Shown here piece by piece: positions 1 through 6,334 of a stretch of DNA of 20,292 nt. The position numbers and the translations under genes are program-made. The stretch is from Clostridia bacterium (GTDB lineage Bacteria; Bacillota; Clostridia; UMGS1883), in NCBI GenBank assembly GCA_900768005.1, contig CAAGBE010000013.1, positions 1 through 20,292 on the forward strand. The letters run 5' to 3'. The notes below the pieces were generated by a model. It worked only from the letters and a program-made list of their open reading frames with translations. It made no database searches and had not been told where the DNA came from. How positions within the stretch are numbered: the stretch's first letter is position 1; each line of letters begins with the position of its first letter.

Positions 1-54
1 AGAATTATTATGCCGTAATAACGGTGGAAACATCATATATTTAGGAGAAACGCT

Positions 55-1302
55 ATGTTTAACAAAACAGAATTTTTGGAAGATTTGAAAAAGCTTATTG
101 CAATCAACAGCATTAACGGAAACTGTGGCGAAAAAACCGATTCCGCACCATTGGGAAAAGGTATAAACGATGCTATTGAGGCATTTTTGTCCATTGGCAA
201 AAGATTTGGCTTCAAGACAAAAAATGTAGGCGGTTATTGTGGCTTTGTTGAAATGGGTGAGGGCGAAAAAATGCTCGGTATTATTACTCACACCGACACC
301 GTTGAAACGGGTGACGGATGGAGCTATCCTGCCCTCCAGTGCACCATAACGAATGACGGAGTTTACGGCAGAGGTGTAATCGATAATAAAGGTCCTGCCC
401 TCCTTGCTCTTTACTGTATGAAAGCCATTTCAGACAGCGGAATTAAGCTTGACAAAAGAGTACGTCTTATAATCGGCGGTGATGAAGAAGCAGGAAGCTG
501 GCAATGTATGGAGGCATACAAAAAAACAGAAGAGCTTCCCTCAATTGCTTTTTCTCCTGATGCGGATTATCCCGTTGTTTTCGGCGAAAAAGGGCTTCTC
601 CGTGTAAAAATTTCAGGTATTGAGGAAAATATTGCTCCCGACTTTAAGTTTGAGGGTGGCAAGGTTATAAATATTGTTCCCGACGAAGCATCCGCATTTA
701 TTGACGGGAAAGAGCTTCACGCAAAAGGTAAATCTGCCCACGGAAGTATGCCTGAAAAAGGCGAAAATGCAATCCTGAAGTTAGCTGAAGAAATCTGTTC
801 GCTCTATCCCGATTCCACATTTGCAAAACTCTGTTCTCTCACCACTGCAGAAGCACTTGGCATTGACATTGCCGACGTTATGACAAAAATCAGCGTTAAC
901 CCCTCTGTAATCTCGGCTGACAGCACAAAATGTGAGCTTAGCTACGACATCCGCTACCCCATTACGGCAGATGGTGAAGAGGTTATCGCAAATATTAAAA
1001 AATCGGCAGAGAAAAAAGGACTTACGGCAGACATATTCTTCCACGACAGACCCCTTTATGTTCCGCGTGACAGCCACCTTGTGACTACACTTTCGGATAT
1101 ATACACAGAGCATTCGGGAGAGGCACTGGAGCCTGTTGCAATCGGCGGAGGAACTTATGCAAAAGCATTCAAAAATTGCGTTGCATTCGGGGCAATGCTC
1201 CCCGACGAGCCGGAAACAATGCACGCCCCCGACGAATTCTGGAGTTTCAGAAGCATTGAAATAAATTTTGATATAATTTCCGACGCAATTGTAAAGTTAT
1301 AA
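55..1302 (+). CDS. M20 family (PepV/Sapep-like) metallodipeptidase
   Basis: Predicted cytoplasmic two-metal dipeptidase that would hydrolyse dipeptides taken up or produced during peptide breakdown. The M20 metal ligands are all visible: H79 and D81 in HTDT, the bridging D110 in GRGVIDNKG, the general base/ligand pair E144-E145 in GGDEEAG, D169 in SPDADYP, and H390 near the C terminus. The HGSMPEKGENA stretch is typical of the PepV lid region. At 415 residues it is shorter than the roughly 470 of classical PepV. No signal peptide is seen. The ATG at 55 has AGGAG about 7 bases upstream. It stands alone, closed by a strong terminator, with only 54 bases of upstream sequence in the window, so its promoter cannot be judged. 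Family assignment is secure; the exact peptide substrate is not. Confidence 0.9.
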   Translation: MFNKTEFLEDLKKLIAINSINGNCGEKTDSAPLGKGINDAIEAFLSIGKRFGFKTKNVGGYCGFVEMGEGEKMLGIITHTDTVETGDGWSYPALQCTITNDGVYGRGVIDNKGPALLALYCMKAISDSGIKLDKRVRLIIGGDEEAGSWQCMEAYKKTEELPSIAFSPDADYPVVFGEKGLLRVKISGIEENIAPDFKFEGGKVINIVPDEASAFIDGKELHAKGKSAHGSMPEKGENAILKLAEEICSLYPDSTFAKLCSLTTAEALGIDIADVMTKISVNPSVISADSTKCELSYDIRYPITADGEEVIANIKKSAEKKGLTADIFFHDRPLYVPRDSHLVTTLSDIYTEHSGEALEPVAIGGGTYAKAFKNCVAFGAMLPDEPETMHAPDEFWSFRSIEINFDIISDAIVKL

Positions 1303-1306
1303 TACA

Positions 1307-1345
1307 AGCGGGTGTAAAAAACTGAGTTTTTTACACCCGCTTTTT
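1307..1345 (+). terminator. Intrinsic terminator of the dipeptidase gene
   Basis: A perfect 16-bp inverted repeat (arms 1307-1322 and 1326-1341, starting AGCGGGTG) with a 3-base loop is followed by TTTT. It begins five bases after the dipeptidase stop codon. The A-run in the 5' arm also gives T residues on the opposite strand, so it could act in both directions. Confidence 0.92.
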
Positions 1346-1360
1346 GGGGGATAGAAAAAA

Positions 1361-1567
1361 TGCTTCAGAACGGACAAACTGAACCCGCAGGGGGTACCCG
1401 AAGGTGTATATGTATACACCGAGAGGTGAAGTTTGTTCGTAGCAAAAAGGCTTAAAAACAGAAAAATCGAATTGTTTGAGATTTTTCAACCGATTTAACA
1501 AATTTGGCAACTATAAACTGTCTGTATTTTGTATTATCATCGCCTTTTTGCGTTCTGGACTTTTTTT
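1361..1567 (+). ncRNA. Candidate structured non-coding RNA (three-way junction)
   Basis: No convincing reading frame exists here, but long-range complementarity is dense. P1 pairs 1364-1372 with 1551-1559 (CAGAACG/CGTTCTG core plus one wobble). P2 pairs 1373-1380 with 1430-1437 (GACAAACT/AGTTTGTT) and could extend to 11 bp by competing with P1. P3 pairs 1442-1451 with 1542-1551 (GCAAAAAGGC/GCCTTTTTGC, perfect), sharing base 1551 with P1. P1 and P3 abut on the 3' strand and could stack. A hairpin at 1403-1420 (8-bp stem) lies inside P2, and another at 1461-1468/1480-1487 lies inside P3. A run of seven T follows P1 at 1561-1567, as at an intrinsic terminator. I do not recognise the family, and the plus strand is assumed from the T-run. 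It could instead be a leader of miaB or a repeat element. No strong promoter was seen upstream. Confidence 0.45.
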
Positions 1568-1581
1568 ATATCCCTTTAGTG

Positions 1582-1622
1582 AAAAAAGTCAAAGAATGCT
1601 ATGTTTTTTCTTTGACTTTTTT
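1582..1622 (+). terminator. Terminator-like palindrome upstream of miaB
   Basis: Perfect 13-bp inverted repeat: 1582-1594 (AAAAAAGTCAAAG) and 1610-1622 (CTTTGACTTTTTT), with a 15-base loop, followed by more T/A-rich sequence. It may end a transcript coming from the non-coding region to its left. Its right arm also contains the presumed -35 element of the miaB promoter, so termination is only one reading. Confidence 0.5.
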
Positions 1623-1640
1623 TATTATATATTATATAAT
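1612..1640 (+). promoter_or_regulatory. Sigma-A type promoter for miaB
   Basis: TTGACT at 1612-1617, a 17-base spacer, and a perfect TATAAT at 1635-1640 give a near-consensus housekeeping promoter. Transcription would start near 1646-1648, about 30 bases ahead of the miaB start. The -35 box lies inside the right arm of the palindrome at 1582-1622. Confidence 0.75.
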
Positions 1641-1677
1641 AAAGTGTACTATTATAACAAAGGTTGGTTGAATCTTT

Positions 1678-3081
1678 TTGACAGATAAAAACGTATTTAT
1701 CTCCGCTGAGGAAATGAAGCTTCAGCAGGATTTTATAAATTCAATAAAGAACTCTCTTTCAGGGCAGACTAAATATGCAATGGTTGAAACCTATGGCTGT
1801 CAGCAGAACGTCAACGATTCACAGAGAATTGAGGGAATGCTCCTTGAGATGGGCTTTACCCTGACAGATGACAGAGAAAAGGCAGATGTTATAATTTTCA
1901 ATACCTGTGCCATTCGTGAAAACGCCCATGAACGAGTGTACGGAAACCTTGGTGCGTTAAAGCACGTTAAGGCAAGAAAGCCCTCCCTTATCATCGGCAT
2001 ATGCGGTTGTATGGTACAACAGCCCCAGATTGCAAAAAGGGTTAAGTCAAAATACCGCCATGTAGACCTTATTTTCGGCACGCACGTGCTGTGGAAATTC
2101 CCATCTCTTCTCTCTGAGGTTATGGAGCACAGGGAAAGGGTTATCGATATTTCAGGCGACGGTGTAATTTGTGAGGGTATTCCCGTAAATTACGACGGCG
2201 GTGCAAAGGCTTTTGTGTCTGTTATGTACGGTTGCAACAATTTCTGTTCCTACTGCATTGTACCCTATGTCCGCGGACGGGAAAGAAGCAGAATGGAAGA
2301 GGACATCCTCTGTGAAATTGAGCATCTTGCAAAAAGCGGAGTCAAGGAAGTAATGCTTCTTGGTCAGAACGTAAACTCCCACCGCAAGGGCCGCGGCGAG
2401 GAGGACGGATTTGCAAATCTCCTGAAAAAAGTTTGTCTGATTGACGGCATTGAGAGAATCCGCTTTATGTCCAGCCATCCCAAGGATATTTCAGAAGAGC
2501 TTCTTCGTGTAATGGCTCAGGAAGAAAAAATTTGCAAGAGTCTGCATCTTCCTCTGCAATCAGGAAGCAGCAAGGTGCTTTTAGATATGAACAGGCACTA
2601 TGACCGTGAAAAGTATATGGGTATTGTCAAAAAGGCAAAGGAGCTTATGCCCGACCTTTCCCTTACTACGGACATTATAGTTGGCTTTCCCACAGAAACG
2701 GACAAGGATTTTGGTGACACGCTTTCCATTCTCCGCGAGGTAGGGTTTGATTCTATTTTCTCATTCATCTACTCCCCCAGAGAGGGTACAAAGGCGGCAG
2801 AATGGGAAAATGTTTCCACCAAGGAAGAAATTGACAAAAGATTCCGCACACTCCTTGACGCGCAGAACGATATAAGCTACAAGCTTAACCTGCAGCACGA
2901 GGGCAATGTGGAGAAAGTGCTTGTTGAGGGGCAGAGCAAAACCGACCCCGATATGATGACGGGCAGAAACTACGCCAACAAAATTGTGAATTTCAAGGGT
3001 GATGAATCCCTTGTAGGCAAAATCATAGATGTAAAAATCACAAAAGCACAGACTTGGGTGCTTTTTGGTGAAATAATATAA
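1678..3081 (+). CDS. miaB: tRNA-2-methylthio-N6-dimethylallyladenosine synthase MiaB
   Basis: Radical-SAM methylthiotransferase that converts i6A37 to ms2i6A37 in tRNAs reading UNN codons, acting after MiaA (encoded further along at 8247). The N-terminal UPF0004 domain has the three auxiliary-cluster cysteines C41 (YGCQQN), C77 (NTCAIRE) and C111 (CGCMVQQ). The radical SAM CX3CX2C motif is C186, C190 and C193 in GCNNFCSYC. A TRAM RNA-binding domain forms the last 65 residues or so. The 467-residue length is normal for the family. The start is a TTG at 1678, because a stop in the same frame lies just upstream (1669) and the first in-frame ATG would remove 12 residues. The only SD-like sequence, AAAGG at 1659-1663, is rather far away at 14 bases. 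The YlbF-like gene follows 24 bases later, as miaB (ymcB) and ymcA are paired in Bacillus. Confidence 0.96.
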   Translation: MTDKNVFISAEEMKLQQDFINSIKNSLSGQTKYAMVETYGCQQNVNDSQRIEGMLLEMGFTLTDDREKADVIIFNTCAIRENAHERVYGNLGALKHVKARKPSLIIGICGCMVQQPQIAKRVKSKYRHVDLIFGTHVLWKFPSLLSEVMEHRERVIDISGDGVICEGIPVNYDGGAKAFVSVMYGCNNFCSYCIVPYVRGRERSRMEEDILCEIEHLAKSGVKEVMLLGQNVNSHRKGRGEEDGFANLLKKVCLIDGIERIRFMSSHPKDISEELLRVMAQEEKICKSLHLPLQSGSSKVLLDMNRHYDREKYMGIVKKAKELMPDLSLTTDIIVGFPTETDKDFGDTLSILREVGFDSIFSFIYSPREGTKAAEWENVSTKEEIDKRFRTLLDAQNDISYKLNLQHEGNVEKVLVEGQSKTDPDMMTGRNYANKIVNFKGDESLVGKIIDVKITKAQTWVLFGEII

Positions 3082-3105
3082 ATTTTAAAAGGACGGTAAC
3101 TAAAA

Positions 3106-3495
3106 ATGGCAGAAATTTTTGAAAAAGCAAGAGAACTCGGCGAAGCAATCATTGAGAGTAAAGAGTATAAGGAGCTTAAAGCGGCCGAGCTTAAGCAGGA
3201 AAACGACGAAGAGGCACTTGCTCTTCTTAAGGAATACAGCGATGTAAGAACTCGCCTTGGTGCAGAAATCCAGAAAGGCGATGTTTCTGAGGAAAGAATT
3301 GCCGAAATCCGTGAGGAGCTTGAAGAAGCTTATTCCAAAATGACAACAAACGACACAATTACTGCATACATCAACGCACAGAGAACATTTCAGGCAGTAA
3401 TTGACCAGATGAATAACATTCTTTCATTCCACATTACAGGCAAAATCCCCGGCGGATGCACAGGCAACTGTTCATCCTGCTCCAGTTGTGGCTAA
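3106..3495 (+). CDS. YlbF/YmcA (RicA)-family protein with Cys-rich C terminus
   Basis: A 129-residue, mostly helical protein of the YlbF/YmcA family. In Bacillus subtilis RicA (YmcA), RicF (YlbF) and RicT (YaaT) form an Fe-S-containing complex that influences RNase Y-dependent mRNA processing and development. The position directly after miaB and ahead of mutS matches Bacillus ymcB-ymcA-(cotE)-mutS, which favours a RicA-like role. The body (about residues 1-110) is charged amphipathic helix. The tail ends in four cysteines, C118, C122, C125 and C128, spaced CX3CX2CX2C, a plausible Fe-S or metal site. The ATG at 3106 has AAAAGGA at 3087-3093. It shares the miaB transcript. Family assignment is good; which Ric subunit it represents, and whether it has partners in this organism, is not shown here. 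Confidence 0.8.
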   Translation: MAEIFEKARELGEAIIESKEYKELKAAELKQENDEEALALLKEYSDVRTRLGAEIQKGDVSEERIAEIREELEEAYSKMTTNDTITAYINAQRTFQAVIDQMNNILSFHITGKIPGGCTGNCSSCSSCG

Positions 3496-3713
3496 TGCGG
3501 ATGGCAATGCCATCCTTTCGAAGCGAAAGTTTTATTTCATAAAAGCATTCGCTTCGAGTAAGGGGCTTTCGCTCGCGCACCGCTCACCGCGGTAGCCCCT
3601 GCAAGGAGTTAAAACCGAGGTACACGCCCCCGGTTTTAACGGATTTTATTGTTAAGGGGTGCCCCCTTAGCAATCCCCTTTGACACCTTTTAAACAACTA
3701 AGGAGGCGTACTT
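3496..3713 (+). repeat. Intergenic array of five consecutive hairpins
   Basis: The 218 bases between the YlbF-like gene and mutS hold no gene but five adjacent inverted repeats. (A) 3499-3505/3509-3515, GGATGGC stem, followed by TTT, possibly the terminator of miaB and its partner. (B) 3519-3526/3549-3556, CGAAGCGA stem with an inner 6-bp stem 3530-3535/3539-3544. (C) 3561-3567/3594-3600, AGGGGCT stem with inner 3579-3583/3589-3593. (D) 3608-3617/3631-3640, GTTAAAACCG, 10 bp perfect. (E) 3653-3659/3663-3669, TAAGGGG, enclosed by GGATT/AATCC at 3641-3645/3672-3676. The pattern suggests clustered palindromic repeats of the REP/MITE kind. Whether copies exist elsewhere in the genome cannot be told from one window. 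Confidence 0.6.
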
Positions 3714-6308
3714 GTGGCTGAATTGACTCCAATGATGAAGCAATACATGGAAATAAAGAAAAAGTGTCCTGACACCATTTTGATGTTCAGGTTGGGCGAC
3801 TTTTACGAAATGTTCTTTGAGGATGCAATTGTAGCTTCCAAGGATCTTGAAATCACCCTTACAGGTCGTGACTGCGGTCAGGAGGAGCGTGCTCCCATGT
3901 GCGGTGTTCCTTTCCACGCGGCGGACACATATATTGCAAGGCTCGTTGCCAAGGGACACAAGGTTGCCATCTGTGAGCAGATGGAGGATCCCAAAGCCGT
4001 TAAGGGGATTGTAAAGCGTGACATCATTCGCATTGTCACACCGGGTACGATTCTTGATGATTCACTCCTTAACTCACGAAAGACAAATTATATGGCATCC
4101 GTTTGCCGCATCGGTAATGACTGCGGTGTGTCATTCGTGGATGTTTCCACGGGTGAGCTTTTAGGCACAACACTTTATGACGATATTACCTGTGACAAGC
4201 TTATAAACGAGCTTGCACGCTTCTCCCCTGTTGAAATTGCTCTCGGCGGAAACTCCTTTCAGAACAAGAAAATCACAGAATATATTGAGAGCAGGACAGA
4301 TGCTCTCACCTTTACATACGATTTTGAGGATGCGGAAAAAGAGTCACGTGAGCTTTTAGCATCACAGCTTAAAAACAGCAACGATATTTCCGACAGACTG
4401 TTAAGAATTTCCGCAACGGCTCTTATTCAATACATTTTAGAAACACAGAAAGCAAAAATGGCACATATCCACACAATGGATATATACACCTCTCAGGAAT
4501 TTGTGGATCTTGATGCCGCAACGGTGAGAAATCTTGAGCTTGTTGAAACAATGCGCGATAAGTCCAAGAGGGGAAGTCTTTTCTGGGTGCTTGACAACAC
4601 AAAAACATCTATGGGTACGAGAATGCTGAAGCAATGGATTCTCCGCCCCCTTGTAAATGCCGCATCGGTTAACAACCGTCTTTCAGGCGTTGAGGAATTG
4701 GTGTCTGCAATGGATATCCGTGACGACCTTTCCGACGCACTGACAGGTGTAAACGATATTGAAAGGCTTATGAGCCGAGTAAGCGTAGGTACGGCAAATG
4801 CCCGTGATATGGCATCACTTTGTGTATCCTTTGCCCGTCTTCCTTTTCTGCACAAGATTCTGTGCAGAACGAGAAGCACTGTTTTAAGTGTTCAGGCGGC
4901 AAATCTTGACACTCTTGAGGATTTGAGGGATTTACTGGAGAGGGCAATCAACCCCGAACCACCCATAACACTCCGTGAGGGTAACATTATCCGTGACGGT
5001 TTCCTTGAAGAAATTGACAGACTAAGAAGTATTACCCGCGGCGGAAGTAATTTCATTACGGAGCTTGAAGCGAGAGAGCGTGAAAGAACGGGTATTAAAA
5101 CCCTGAAGGTTAAATTCAACAAGGTTTTCGGTTACTTTATTGAGGTTTCCACCTCTCAGCTTTCAAAAGTACCCGACGATTATATGCGTAAGCAGACCCT
5201 CACAAACGGCGAGCGGTTTATTACGGCTGAGCTTAAGGATATTGAAAGCAGCGTCCTCGGTGCAAGCGAAAAACTTGTTCAGCTTGAGTATGAGGAATTT
5301 CAGCGTATCCGCGAAAGAATCTGCGAGCATATGGAACGAATTGAAAAAACAGCCCACGCTATTGCCGTAACGGACACTATCTTCTCCCTTGCGGAAGCGG
5401 CTGTTAAAAACGGCTACAAGAAGCCCGAGGTTAACCTTTCGGACAAGCTTGTGATTAAAGAGGGCAGACACCCCGTTGTGGAAAAAGTTCTTTCCGACAG
5501 CCTTTTTGTTCCCAACGACACAATCCTTGACTGTAAGGATAACAGAATGTCAGTTATTACCGGCCCAAATATGGCAGGTAAATCAACATATATGCGCCAG
5601 ACGGCACTCATTGCCCTTATGGCACAGATTGGCTCTTTCGTACCTGCACAGAGTGCGGAGTGCGGAATTATAGACAAAATATTCACAAGAATCGGTGCTT
5701 CCGACGACCTCGCTTCCGGACAGAGTACATTTATGCTGGAAATGAACGAGGTAAGTTACATTCTCAAAAATGCAACGAAGAAGAGCCTTTGTATTCTTGA
5801 CGAAATAGGCAGAGGTACAAGCACCTTTGACGGGCTTTCCATTGCCTGGGCAGTTATTGAACATATTGCGAAAAAAGTAGGGGCAAAAACGCTTTTTGCC
5901 ACACATTATCACGAACTTACCGCACTTGAAGGTGCTCTTTCGGGTGTTGTGAATTATAATACCGCCTGCAAAAAGAGGGGCGACGACATCACCTTCCTCA
6001 GAAGAATTGTCCGCGGCGGTACAGACGACAGCTTCGGTATCGAGGTTGCCAAGCTTGCAGGGGTTCCCGACAGCGTTATTAAAAGGGCAAAGGAAGTTCT
6101 GTCTTCCGTTGAGGGGAATACCCGCGGAAGTGAAACCGGCGGAAAAATTGCCGCTAACATTACAGACAAAGATGATGAGTCAATGCAGATAGGCTTTGCC
6201 GATATAAACAGCAATAAAATAGTCGATGCACTCCGTCAGATTGACGTAACTACTTTAACACCCATTGAAGCTATGAATAAATTGTACGAGTTACAGCAAT
6301 TGTTATAA
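3714..6308 (+). CDS. mutS: DNA mismatch repair ATPase MutS
   Basis: Recognises base mismatches and small loops and recruits MutL. The N-terminal mismatch-binding domain carries the GDFYEMF sequence, which contains the F-x-E wedge motif. It is followed by connector, lever and clamp domains, and then the ATPase, with Walker A GPNMAGKST at residues 617-625 and Walker B LCILDE ending at D696-E697, continuing into GRGTSTFDG. A C-terminal tail of about 60 residues ends in the short helical region usual for MutS dimerisation. The 864-residue length is typical. The start is GTG at 3714 with a perfect AAGGAGG at 3700-3706 and 7-base spacing. It opens the long same-strand gene run that ends at 17730, and mutL follows 26 bases later. 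No convincing promoter was found in the hairpin-rich 218 bases upstream. Confidence 0.98.
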   Translation: MAELTPMMKQYMEIKKKCPDTILMFRLGDFYEMFFEDAIVASKDLEITLTGRDCGQEERAPMCGVPFHAADTYIARLVAKGHKVAICEQMEDPKAVKGIVKRDIIRIVTPGTILDDSLLNSRKTNYMASVCRIGNDCGVSFVDVSTGELLGTTLYDDITCDKLINELARFSPVEIALGGNSFQNKKITEYIESRTDALTFTYDFEDAEKESRELLASQLKNSNDISDRLLRISATALIQYILETQKAKMAHIHTMDIYTSQEFVDLDAATVRNLELVETMRDKSKRGSLFWVLDNTKTSMGTRMLKQWILRPLVNAASVNNRLSGVEELVSAMDIRDDLSDALTGVNDIERLMSRVSVGTANARDMASLCVSFARLPFLHKILCRTRSTVLSVQAANLDTLEDLRDLLERAINPEPPITLREGNIIRDGFLEEIDRLRSITRGGSNFITELEARERERTGIKTLKVKFNKVFGYFIEVSTSQLSKVPDDYMRKQTLTNGERFITAELKDIESSVLGASEKLVQLEYEEFQRIRERICEHMERIEKTAHAIAVTDTIFSLAEAAVKNGYKKPEVNLSDKLVIKEGRHPVVEKVLSDSLFVPNDTILDCKDNRMSVITGPNMAGKSTYMRQTALIALMAQIGSFVPAQSAECGIIDKIFTRIGASDDLASGQSTFMLEMNEVSYILKNATKKSLCILDEIGRGTSTFDGLSIAWAVIEHIAKKVGAKTLFATHYHELTALEGALSGVVNYNTACKKRGDDITFLRRIVRGGTDDSFGIEVAKLAGVPDSVIKRAKEVLSSVEGNTRGSETGGKIAANITDKDDESMQIGFADINSNKIVDALRQIDVTTLTPIEAMNKLYELQQLL

Positions 6309-6310
6309 CT

Positions 6311-6328
6311 TCACCTACGAGGAGGTGA
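6311..6328 (+). promoter_or_regulatory. Hairpin sequestering the mutL Shine-Dalgarno
   Basis: TCACCT at 6311-6316 is perfectly complementary to AGGTGA at 6323-6328, with a 6-base loop. The right arm covers most of the mutL ribosome binding site (AGGAGGTGA). The hairpin starts two bases after the mutS stop codon, so a ribosome finishing mutS would melt it. This suggests translational coupling of mutL to mutS. It is an inference from pairing only; a 6-bp stem is small. Confidence 0.45.
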
Positions 6329-6334
6329 CTTTCC

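Noticed and set aside
1346..1460. Known riboswitch or housekeeping RNA (T-box, SAM, cobalamin, glycine, 6S, SRP, RNase P)
   Set aside because: None of the conserved core sequences that I know for these classes could be found, so no family name was assigned.
1476..1688. 70-residue plus-strand frame upstream of miaB
   Set aside because: Starts at a TTG without an SD, is Phe/Tyr-rich low complexity from AT-rich DNA, and runs through the terminator palindrome, the miaB promoter and the miaB start.
3680..3708. TTGACA at 3680-3685 as a mutS promoter -35 box
   Set aside because: At 16-18 bases downstream there is only the GC-rich SD region, not a TATAAT-like sequence.
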